Shown here: in pieces, positions 39,058 to 47,187 of the stretch
Layout: every line of letters begins with the position of its first letter
Numbering within the stretch: the first letter of the stretch is position 1
Assembly (NCBI GenBank): GCA_023392595.1
Contig: JAEVYU010000012.1
Location: forward strand, 124,001 to 188,000
Source: Bacillota bacterium
Lineage (GTDB): Bacteria; Bacillota; UBA4882; UBA8346
Reading direction: 5' to 3'
Length of the DNA: 64,000 nucleotides
The notes under the pieces: model-generated
Database searches by the model: none
Seen by the model: the letters and a program-made list of their open reading frames with translations, nothing else
Told to the model about the DNA's origin: nothing
Translations under genes and position numbers: made by a program

Positions 39058-39094
39058 AAGCCGCTCCCTCCGTTTTTATGTTTGGGGGCGGCTT
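39058..39094 (+). terminator. Rho-independent terminator after the UPF0210 gene
   Basis: AAGCCGCTCCC (39058-39068) pairs with GGGGGCGGCTT (39084-39094), 11 pairs with one T-G, around a 15-nt loop and followed by TTCATTATC. It lies 29 bp after the stop codon. Confidence 0.82.
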
Positions 39095-39131
39095 TCATTA
39101 TCTCATCGTCGATGGGCCAAACCGGTCGGGG

Positions 39132-39251
39132 ATGAATTTTAAGATGGCGACACTTTATTATGATGGACACCAGGAAGTAACGGATGATATTATAAAAACA
39201 GGCTCTATCAATATCGAACATTATTCCGGCTCAACTACCGCCGGGGTTTGA
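39132..39251 (+). other. Possible 39-codon open frame before the MNT remnant
   Basis: ATG at 39132 to TGA at 39251 encodes a short acidic peptide (MNFKMATLYYDGHQEV at the start). No family is recognised and no strong ribosome site is seen. It may be a fragment in the decaying stretch. Confidence 0.25.
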
Positions 39252-39286
39252 ATCCTAGTTTTGGGACAAATTTTTGGAGGTGATCG

Positions 39287-39614
39287 TTGCTTAGTAAGAA
39301 GAACTCATCAAAGAATTAACATCTAAACTTACTGCGGGCATCCATCCGGAAAGCATCATTTTATTTGGTTCAATGTGCCGGCAGGGGGATCATGAAGATT
39401 CGGACATTGATCTCCTGGTAGTTTGGAATGAAGAAGACACCTTGTCAAACCGTGAACACCGCTTGATTTTACGGCGCTTAATCGGTGATTTTGAAAAACC
39501 TCTTGATCTTTTGACTGCACATCCTCGGAACTGGCTAAAGCTTTAGCCGAACCCCACTCTTTTACCTCACAAATCGTTAAGGAAGGAAGTGTTATTTATG
39601 GTCGACTCAACTGA
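39287..39614 (+). pseudogene. MNT-type minimal nucleotidyltransferase, frameshifted remnant
   Basis: After a GGAGG site and a TTG at 39287, the frame breaks within ten codons; one missing base near 39297 would restore it. The next frame then gives LFGSMCRQGDHEDSDIDLLV, the GS-x-D-x-D core of MNT nucleotidyltransferases. A second shift near 39520 is needed to reach SELAKALAEPHSF and the stop at 39614. The end overlaps the HEPN remnant start, as in intact MNT/HEPN pairs, where the MNT protein is the antitoxin that modifies the HEPN RNase. Two shifts make this a dead gene or a sequence with errors. Confidence 0.7.
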
Positions 39615-39714
39615 TTATGGAAAATGGATGATCAGGGCGTCTCAGGATCTGAAGGACATAGAAAACAACTTCAAAGACTTCAGGATTTCCGCAGTCTGCA
39701 AACGAGAAGATTAG
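39598..39714 (+). pseudogene. HEPN toxin partner, truncated to 38 codons
   Basis: ATG at 39598 overlaps the MNT remnant end. The peptide starts MVDSTDYGKWMIRASQDLKD, the usual first helix of HEPN proteins paired with MNT, but a stop at 39712-39714 ends it after 38 residues; family members run to about 130 and carry an R-x4-6-H RNase motif that is absent here. A decayed toxin-antitoxin pair. Confidence 0.6.
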
Positions 39715-39754
39715 AGCTTAATTCGGTTCATACTGAGTTTCCTGTTTCTGACGG

Positions 39755-40017
39755 CCTACGCCCTCACCCCATCTGACCATTCATAGTAGCGGCCCTCTCC
39801 CATCACGCAAAGAACGCTATGGGCGAGGGGATTATGATTGCCTATTTTGGGCAGTCCTAATCCTTCCCATGCTCCAAGCATACGGTAGCGGAGGAAGACT
39901 AGCTTCTCTGAGAAAGCCGCAGAGATGGAGGCCTTACTTGTAGTTTAAAAACTCAACCCATTCTGACACTCTACGCCCTCAGCCCTTCTGTCCACTCATG
40001 GCAGCCGATCTCTCACG
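39755..40017. repeat. Imperfect direct repeat, about 50 bp, two copies
   Basis: 39755-39808 and 39968-40017 share CTACGCCCTCA followed by similar TCTGNCCA, TCATNG and CTCTCNCATCACG-like blocks. The space between is non-coding. It looks like old intergenic repeat debris. Confidence 0.5.
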
Positions 40018-40450
40018 TATATCACGTCTAAGCGAATACTCCATAAACCAAAAGGATATCATCCAGCATAATGGTCTGAGCTTCGTCTATTTCACCACAA
40101 TTTTTTATAATATAATATCCACATTTCAAGCATATCCTGTAGGATGGCTAATATTTTTCATCTTCTATTAATCGCTATAACTAATTTATTAACCGCTTTC
40201 ATAAAAGTATTCTCGAAGTTGTTTTTAGTCAAAAACATATTGCCTTGGGTGATAGATTTTTTTTTTATATAAGTCCCAGCATCATCAAAAAAGTTGGCTT
40301 CTAAAAACATAAAAGTATGTTTTTTCCGCAAAAACGTGATTTTTTAACCTGAATTTTTTCTCCCCCCTCCCAATAGAGGAACCCCTTCTAGGTTGACGAA
40401 TTGAAAGATATAACCAATCCGTCTAAAAAATACCTCCAAGGGGGGACTTT
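40018..40450. other. AT-rich intergenic region before the two-component operon
   Basis: No gene is visible. The stretch is AT-rich with many A and T runs. A TTGACG box near 40394 lacks a well-placed -10 box, so I assign no promoter. The AAGGGGGGAC ribosome site of the response regulator closes it. Confidence 0.5.
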
Positions 40451-42019
40451 ATGAAACCGCTCAAAGTAATGATCGTCGATGATGAGATTTTGGCCGTCAA
40501 AGACCTGGTGGGGTTGATTCCCTGGGAAGAACGGGGCTTTTTGATTGCGGCCACCGTTACCAACAGCGCCAAAGCCTTGGAACTCTATCAGCTTCATTAC
40601 CCGCATATTATTTTTATCGACATCCGGATGCCGATCATGGATGGCTTACAATTAAGCCAGCAGATATTCTCCCTGGGCCACCCCGTAAAAATCGTTTTGT
40701 TAACCGCCTACCGGGATTTCGATTATGCCAAAAAAGCCTTGGAAATCGGCGTTTCGAATTATCTCCTTAAACACGATATCAATGAAACCACTATTATCAA
40801 AGAATTGGATAAGCTCCGGCGGGAATTGACCGAAGAAGCGGAAAGAGACCGCATTCTCCGCCAGCGTTATTTCTGCAATCTCCTGGAAGGGAAGGAAACG
40901 GATACCGCCGGATGGGTACAAAAGAAAGCCCTTCCCTACGGGGAAAAGGAATACACTTTGTCCCTCATTGTCCCCAATCACCCTTTTTTGGAGCAATTCC
41001 GGGTTTCCAATCCCTCCCCTATTGAACCAGCCAATTTTGATAATATGAATTTTCCCGAATTGATGGCGGAGTACGATATTTTGAGTATCAACGGACACTT
41101 CGCCCTTATTTTTACGGTCAAAAGGACCACCAGCCTATCGGAAACCCGGGAGCGGATGTTGGCCCTCGCCGCGTTCATCCAATCCCCTATCCAAAATCAA
41201 TCCCGGGAAACCTGCTCCATCATTCTGACCAAAACCTGTCCGGACCCAGCCGGACTGGCTTCTCTCTATCAAAAAGCCCTTACTATCCTGCCGTATCTGG
41301 TATTTTTCCACCGGGGGAAAGTCATTTACAGTGAAGATTTCCCGGTTATTGTGCAGAAAATTTCCCTGAACCCGGCTGACGATATTTTTACCGAACTTTC
41401 GGATAGTCTTGCTCACCTTGATTTAGACCGTATTTGCCGGCTTATTGGGGATTTATTTCACCAAGCGGCCGAGCCGGTTTTAAATCCGGAGGAGCTAAGG
41501 AAGTCGGTGAATCATTTGCTATATCTCCTGGAACTTTTTCAAAAACAAAATCATCTTCCCACTGTTTCCGAAAAATACCCGGGCGGCCCTCCCAATCCTT
41601 TATCCGGATATAGCTGCGACGAATTATGCACTGGCTTTCTTAAGGAATTTAACGCCGCTGTGGAACAAGTCAATATGCAGAATTCAAAGGTATTCTCCAA
41701 GAAAACCAAATTGGCCCTTCAATACATTCATCAACACTACGCCGAAGATTTAACCGTCGACAGAGTCGCCGAAGAGCTGGGATTCAGCGGCGTTTATCTG
41801 AGCCAGATTTTCAAAAAGGAAACCGGCCGGACTTTTTTAGAATATCTCACCGACTACCGGATCGAAACCGCCAAAAATTTATTGCAAAATGGGGATTACA
41901 AAGTGTATGAAGTGGCGGAAATCGTGGGTTATAAAACCAGCCAGTACTTTAGCCAGGTTTTCCGGAAAGTAACCGGTGTTTATCCCATTGACTACCGGGA
42001 GCGGGGAAGCAAGCCATGA
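40451..42019 (+). CDS. YesN-like response regulator with AraC-type DNA-binding domain
   Basis: 522 residues. The N-terminal receiver domain has the acidic pocket (VDDE at about 10), the phospho-acceptor Asp in FIDIRMP (about 57), LLTAY and LLKHD. A divergent middle region follows, then two AraC-type helix-turn-helix motifs in the last 100 residues (LTVDRVAEELGFSGVYLSQI and YEVAEIVGYKTSQYFSQVF). Such regulators activate sugar-uptake operons. Its stop overlaps the start of the sensor kinase gene by four bases, and the importer and GH35 genes follow on the same strand. Confidence 0.95.
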   Translation: MKPLKVMIVDDEILAVKDLVGLIPWEERGFLIAATVTNSAKALELYQLHYPHIIFIDIRMPIMDGLQLSQQIFSLGHPVKIVLLTAYRDFDYAKKALEIGVSNYLLKHDINETTIIKELDKLRRELTEEAERDRILRQRYFCNLLEGKETDTAGWVQKKALPYGEKEYTLSLIVPNHPFLEQFRVSNPSPIEPANFDNMNFPELMAEYDILSINGHFALIFTVKRTTSLSETRERMLALAAFIQSPIQNQSRETCSIILTKTCPDPAGLASLYQKALTILPYLVFFHRGKVIYSEDFPVIVQKISLNPADDIFTELSDSLAHLDLDRICRLIGDLFHQAAEPVLNPEELRKSVNHLLYLLELFQKQNHLPTVSEKYPGGPPNPLSGYSCDELCTGFLKEFNAAVEQVNMQNSKVFSKKTKLALQYIHQHYAEDLTVDRVAEELGFSGVYLSQIFKKETGRTFLEYLTDYRIETAKNLLQNGDYKVYEVAEIVGYKTSQYFSQVFRKVTGVYPIDYRERGSKP

Positions 42020-43785
42020 AAAGATTCGGGATTAAAACCAAAATTCTGGCCTCAACCATTCTGGTGGTGTGCATTTCCTTACTTTTGAGCGGAAGTTTCG
42101 CTTACTATTATTTTTTGAAAATCTTTAAGGAAAAAGCCGTTAAAGATGATATCGCCCGGATGAATCAAATCAGCCAGCAGCTGGAATATCAAATCGATGA
42201 TCTTCGAAAGCTGGGACTAAGCATCATTGTCAATCCGGAAGTGCAATCGTTTGTAAAATACAAAAACTATCGGAACTACTATGAACGCTTGTCCCAGGCC
42301 AATCTGAAATTGGATTTCATTCAAAAACAAATCTTCCTGCGGGAATATGTTCATAGCGCGGCGATTGTCAATGACAATGGACTCATGTGGTACTCCATTA
42401 CCAACCCTAATTTGGATGATTACTTTCGAAGCAAGCTTAACGAAACATGGTTTCGCAGATACCGCCGGGATGGCAGACAGTACTATTTTTCCGACCCTTA
42501 TCCAATTTCCAACGTCACCCGGGGCACTCCCACAGCGACAGCGATCAGCTGCATCGTTCAGTTCCGGAATATTGAAGAACCCGAAAAGATAGCCGGCTTA
42601 TTGGTACTGAATATTTATCAAAATTATTTTGAAAAAAATCTCAAGCTCAACAGCTCGGATTATGACGGCTTTCTTTGGGTGAACCGCGAAGGCACCTCCA
42701 TGTATCACCGGGGTTCCATCCCCAAGGTCCGGTTAAAAAGCCTTATTCCCGGGCATAAAAAGCCCGGGATCACATATGTGGAGGAATTCAAGGGCTACGG
42801 AATCATCAATCCTCCACTAAGCAATGGCTGGGAATTGGTTTCCTTTACATCCAACCAAAAACTCTTTCACCGCATCGGCTTTATTCTCTACTTTTTTCTT
42901 TTCTTCATTTTGGTGAGCCTGGGCCTGATTATCTTCATTGTCTTGCCGATTATTCTCCGGATTACCCGGCCCCTCACCCAGCTTACCAAGGCCACCAATG
43001 AAGTTGCCGCCGGAAATTTGGAGATATCGCTCCATATTTCCAGCGGGGATGAGCTTGAGGATTTGGCGAAAAGCTTTAACCGGATGACCCGGGATCTGCG
43101 AAACTATTTGGCCCAGTCCGTTGAAAATGAAAAAACCAAACGGGCCATGGAATTTGAAATCTTACTCTCCCAGGTAAATCCCCATTTCATTTATAATGTT
43201 TTAAACACCATCATCTATCTCGCCCGCAGGGATAAAAATTACGATATCGCCACTCTCACCGATTCCTTCATCCGGATTTTGCAGGATGGAATCAAAGTCG
43301 GCGACCAGGGATTGTTAACCACCATACAGGAAGAAATCGCGGTCGTCAAGCATTACCTTGGGATTCAGCAATACCGTTACCCCGAGCGCTTCGATATCCG
43401 TTGGAATGTGGATGAACAGTCTCTCCAATGTTTACTGCCCAAAACCATCATTCAGCCGCTGGTAGAAAACGCCTTGTTCCATGGCATCTGCCCTAAAGAA
43501 GAAAAAGGAACGATCCGGGTGACCATCGCCCGGACCGGGGAAGAGATCCTCCTGGAAATCGCCGACGACGGAGTCGGGATGGAGCAGGAAATGATTGATA
43601 AACTTCTTCAGGGTGAAAAAATCGACGAGCCGGAAACCAAATTGCGTCCCATCGGCCTTGCCAATATCCGTGACCGAATCCGTTTTATTTACGGCGAACG
43701 TTACGGTATTTCCATTCAAAGTGTTCCAAGCCAAGGAACGACCATTACAATCAAGATCCCGTTTCAAAAAACTTCCGACTCCTGA
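42016..43785 (+). CDS. YesM-like sensor histidine kinase
   Basis: 589 residues: a membrane helix near 12-32, an extracytoplasmic sensor of about 250 residues, a second helix near 290-315, HAMP, then the His-kinase core with the phospho-acceptor in LSQVNPHFIYNVLNT and the ATPase motifs VENALFHG and DDGVGM. The N-P-H-F-I motif is diagnostic of the LytS/YesM class. It overlaps the response regulator by ATGA, so the two form a translational pair. It likely senses an external sugar or the loaded binding protein encoded next. Confidence 0.95.
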   Translation: MKRFGIKTKILASTILVVCISLLLSGSFAYYYFLKIFKEKAVKDDIARMNQISQQLEYQIDDLRKLGLSIIVNPEVQSFVKYKNYRNYYERLSQANLKLDFIQKQIFLREYVHSAAIVNDNGLMWYSITNPNLDDYFRSKLNETWFRRYRRDGRQYYFSDPYPISNVTRGTPTATAISCIVQFRNIEEPEKIAGLLVLNIYQNYFEKNLKLNSSDYDGFLWVNREGTSMYHRGSIPKVRLKSLIPGHKKPGITYVEEFKGYGIINPPLSNGWELVSFTSNQKLFHRIGFILYFFLFFILVSLGLIIFIVLPIILRITRPLTQLTKATNEVAAGNLEISLHISSGDELEDLAKSFNRMTRDLRNYLAQSVENEKTKRAMEFEILLSQVNPHFIYNVLNTIIYLARRDKNYDIATLTDSFIRILQDGIKVGDQGLLTTIQEEIAVVKHYLGIQQYRYPERFDIRWNVDEQSLQCLLPKTIIQPLVENALFHGICPKEEKGTIRVTIARTGEEILLEIADDGVGMEQEMIDKLLQGEKIDEPETKLRPIGLANIRDRIRFIYGERYGISIQSVPSQGTTITIKIPFQKTSDS

Positions 43786-43905
43786 GTTCTTGATCCTAGG
43801 ATTTTATACAAAATCATTGAATCGTCATACTCCTTTTTTATTTCATTCAAGTTACAATATGGTTACAGAGAGGCGAACGCCCAAAAAATCTAAGGAGGAG
43901 AGAAA

Positions 43906-45195
43906 TTGAAAAGTCGCATGAAGGTATTGCTTAGTGTTTTCTTGCTCACCATTTTGCTTGGCTCTATGTTTACTGTCCAAGGCGCTACCGGAATTCCCAA
44001 GGATTATCGTTGTACCCTGACCATCTGGGGCTGGGACGAAAACTACTATAAACACATTATTACGGCCTTCAATAAAACCTATCCCAACATCAAATTCGAT
44101 ATTACTCCGGTCGCCAACGGGGATTATCTCCAAAAATTACAGACCAGCCTGGCTGCTGGAACCCCGATACCGGACTTACCCCTGGCCATTATCGACTCGC
44201 GGGGGAGGGCCTTTGAACTCGATGTTTGGGAAGCCTTAAACAAACCTCCCTATCATATGAACCCCAAGGATGTTTTCCCCTACCTACTCCCGATCATGAA
44301 AAATTCCAAAGGGGACATCTGCGGGATTGAACAAGGCATCAACCCTGCCGCCCTTGCTTATAAACGGGATTTGGCCAGAGAATATTTCGGAACCGATGAT
44401 CCGGCCAAATTGGCTAAAATGTTACCGACTTGGGATGCTTTTATCGTCAAAGGAAAAGAAGTCGTCGCCAAGAGTAATAGCAAAGTATTCATGATGCAAG
44501 GTATCGGCGATATCTACCAAATTATCCGCGACCAAAACCCGACTCCCTGGGTAAACGGCGACAATACCGTCCAGGCAACCAAGATTTTCAAGCCTCTCAT
44601 TGCCGAAGTCATTCAGTTCCGGGATGCCCGGATCCTGGATAAATTGGCCGCCTGGACTCCCGCTTGGTATGCTTCTTTCGGACAGGAGAAACATATTTTC
44701 GCAGGTTGTGCCGCTTGGTCTCCTCAATATGTCATCGAGCCCAACGACCCCAACGGCAAAGGGAACTGGGGCCTGATGAAAACCCCGGGAGGCAATTTCA
44801 GCTGGGGCGGAACCACTTGGGGCATTTCCAAACAATGCAAACATAAGTTGGCTGCCTGGGAATTCGTCAAATTTGCCACTTTAAGCATTGAAGGCGCTAC
44901 GGCCGCCCATGAAGTCGGATATTTGACTTCCTATCTGCCGGCTTACAAAGATCCTCATTTCGCTTCGATTAAAAACGAATGGTTCGGCAAACAAGATATC
45001 GGTAATTATTGGATTTCGGATGTGGCGCCCAATATTAAAATCCGTCCGATGTCCAAATATGATAATGTCATCAAAGATTCTCTCGATTTAATTGTCACCA
45101 CGTTAAACAACGATACCAAAATGACCGCCACCGAAGCCATGAAAAAACTGGTGACCGAGATTAAAAACAGGGCTCCGGAGCTGAATGTAAAGTAA
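43906..45195 (+). CDS. Sugar ABC transporter substrate-binding protein
   Basis: 429 residues, family 1 extracellular solute-binding protein. The signal peptide is MKSRMKVLLSVFLLTILLGS and continues to cleavage near VQGA-TG; there is no lipobox Cys, unlike most Firmicutes binding proteins. The start is TTG at 43906, six bases after AAGGAGGAG. TLTIWGWDENYYK opens the mature protein. It would deliver an oligosaccharide to the two permeases that follow. The GH35 gene downstream suggests a beta-galactoside. No ATPase gene is present; a shared MsmX-like ATPase elsewhere is the usual solution. Confidence 0.92.
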   Translation: MKSRMKVLLSVFLLTILLGSMFTVQGATGIPKDYRCTLTIWGWDENYYKHIITAFNKTYPNIKFDITPVANGDYLQKLQTSLAAGTPIPDLPLAIIDSRGRAFELDVWEALNKPPYHMNPKDVFPYLLPIMKNSKGDICGIEQGINPAALAYKRDLAREYFGTDDPAKLAKMLPTWDAFIVKGKEVVAKSNSKVFMMQGIGDIYQIIRDQNPTPWVNGDNTVQATKIFKPLIAEVIQFRDARILDKLAAWTPAWYASFGQEKHIFAGCAAWSPQYVIEPNDPNGKGNWGLMKTPGGNFSWGGTTWGISKQCKHKLAAWEFVKFATLSIEGATAAHEVGYLTSYLPAYKDPHFASIKNEWFGKQDIGNYWISDVAPNIKIRPMSKYDNVIKDSLDLIVTTLNNDTKMTATEAMKKLVTEIKNRAPELNVK

Positions 45196-45315
45196 AATCA
45201 AAAAGTCATCTCATGGCAACGATAAGGGCTCTAGCCTGGACTTTAGTGCGCTACCTTATGGTTGCCATTCTTTTACCCTTTTTTCAATCAATCTATAAGA
45301 AAGCTGGTACCGTCC

Positions 45316-46278
45316 ATGAACTCGATACAGACCAGGACAACAGGGCCCGTGGATTTGAAAACACGCTTTAGAAGACATTGTTGGCCGTATCTATTTGTTC
45401 TGCCTTTTTTCCTTATCTATTTTACGTTTAATCTTTATCCGGTCATTTTTTCCTTTGTCATCAGCCTGACCAATTGGGACAGTCTATACCTGGCCGAACG
45501 CAAATTCGTCGGACTCGCCAATTACATCCATTTATTCACCAGCAACCCTTTCTTTTGGAAATCTCTGGGCAATACCGTCTTATTTATGATCGGCTATATC
45601 CCCCTGATTATTATTTTAGGCCTGCTGTTGGCGGTCACTTTATTCAATCTTCCCAAATTCAAACGGATTTTTCAGACCTTGAACCTATTACCCTATATTA
45701 CAACCCCGGTGGCCATCGGCATTATTTTTTCCTTTATTTTCGATTGGTCCAGCGGGCTGTTAAACCGGTTCTTACTTGCGGTTCACGCGGTACCGGACGG
45801 CGTCAACTGGCTGGGTATTGGCGACTTGAGCCGTGTCGTGGTCATTTTGATGATTTTCTGGCGCAATTTAGGCTATTATCTCATGATATACCTGGCCGGT
45901 TTAACAGGCATCCCTGCTGAAATCAACGAGGCGGCCCTTGTGGACGGCGCTTCAAAGCGGCAGATTTTCTTTTCGATCACGCTTCCTTTCTTGAAGCCGA
46001 TTACCCTGTTTTTAGTGGTGACCAGTATCATCGGTGGATTTCAATTATTCGATGAACCCTATCTGTTATTTAGCGGCGGGATGGCCAGCAACGGTTTACA
46101 AATCGTCGGCGGACCCGATAGGGCTTGTTTGACCACGGTGTGGTATTTTTTTGATACCGCCTTCCGGAGCACCACCAAACTTGGCCTGAGTTCCGCCATA
46201 TCGTACGGCCTATTTATGGTTATCTTGGTCTTCTCCTTATTGAGCCTAAAGTTTTTTAGCGGGAAGGAGGAAAAATAA
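45316..46278 (+). CDS. Sugar ABC transporter permease (MalF type)
   Basis: About 320 residues from the ATG at 45316. The frame extends to a TTG at 45262, but neither has a strong ribosome site. Six membrane helices and the ATPase-contact EAA loop EINEAALVDGASKRQIFF are visible. It forms the channel with the next permease, whose ATG follows its TAA with no gap. Confidence 0.93.
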   Translation: MNSIQTRTTGPVDLKTRFRRHCWPYLFVLPFFLIYFTFNLYPVIFSFVISLTNWDSLYLAERKFVGLANYIHLFTSNPFFWKSLGNTVLFMIGYIPLIIILGLLLAVTLFNLPKFKRIFQTLNLLPYITTPVAIGIIFSFIFDWSSGLLNRFLLAVHAVPDGVNWLGIGDLSRVVVILMIFWRNLGYYLMIYLAGLTGIPAEINEAALVDGASKRQIFFSITLPFLKPITLFLVVTSIIGGFQLFDEPYLLFSGGMASNGLQIVGGPDRACLTTVWYFFDTAFRSTTKLGLSSAISYGLFMVILVFSLLSLKFFSGKEEK

Positions 46279-47085
46279 ATGAAAAAAATCATATCCGTCA
46301 TCCCTTTACTTTTCTTTACCGTACTTTCGATCCTTCCCTTTTATGTGATTATCATGATGGCCACTCATTCTACGGCTGAAATTTTTTCCGGACTGGTTCT
46401 GATGCCGGGAAATCATTTTTTGGAAAATATGAAGACCATCTTCATCAATCAATTTCATTATTGCTATCTCAATAGCGCCATTGTCTCGGTAGTATCCACT
46501 GTGATTAGCGTTTTGATAAGCGCCTTGACCGGATTTGCCCTATCCAAATACAATTTCAAACTTAAGAAATTCTGCTTTTTCTTTATCCTGGCCACGATGA
46601 TGGTCCCCGGACAAATCGGCATGATTGGTTATGTAATGGAAATGAAGGCCATGTCCCTAATGAATTCTTTGACGCCCTTAATTTTGGTCTGGTGTTCCAA
46701 CGCCTTTGGGGTATTTTTTATGACCCAGTTTATCAAGGAAAATGTCCCCAATGAAGTCATCGAAAGCGCCCGCCTCGATGGCTGCGGCGAATTTTCGATT
46801 TTCACCCGGATTGTCCTGCCGTTCACCAAACCGGCCCTGGCCACCATGGCAACCTTGATTTTCTTATGGTCATGGAACAATTTCCTGTTGCCGCTAATCA
46901 CGATTTATAACAAAGAATTATATACGATTCCCCTGGGGATTCAGTCACTACAAAATGCCTATGTGGTGGACTTTGGAGCCAGAGGAGCTGGATTGGCTTT
47001 TGCGGTGGTTCCCATCCTTATCTTGTTCTGTTTCGGATCCAAAAGCTTTATCAAGGGACTCGCTGCCGGTGCTGTGAAAGGTTAG
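46279..47085 (+). CDS. Sugar ABC transporter permease (MalG type)
   Basis: 268 residues with six membrane helices and the EAA loop EVIESARLDGCGEFSIFTRI. The start ATG abuts the stop of the MalF-type gene behind GGAAGGAGG. Together with the preceding permease it forms the membrane part of the importer. Confidence 0.94.
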   Translation: MKKIISVIPLLFFTVLSILPFYVIIMMATHSTAEIFSGLVLMPGNHFLENMKTIFINQFHYCYLNSAIVSVVSTVISVLISALTGFALSKYNFKLKKFCFFFILATMMVPGQIGMIGYVMEMKAMSLMNSLTPLILVWCSNAFGVFFMTQFIKENVPNEVIESARLDGCGEFSIFTRIVLPFTKPALATMATLIFLWSWNNFLLPLITIYNKELYTIPLGIQSLQNAYVVDFGARGAGLAFAVVPILILFCFGSKSFIKGLAAGAVKG

Positions 47086-47107
47086 GATGAAACGTCAAAA
47101 ACAATAT

Positions 47108-47129
47108 CTCCCGCAGGGGCGCGGAGACG
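47108..47129. repeat. Dispersed intergenic repeat fragment (CTCCCGCAGGGGCGCGGAGACG)
   Basis: A 22-bp segment between the permease and GH35 genes that recurs in related form around 61075-61163. No function is visible. Confidence 0.45.
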
Positions 47130-47187
47130 TGAAGAAGGATCAATCCTTATTGAAAACAGCGCCCCATTTAAAAATAGGAGCATCGCC

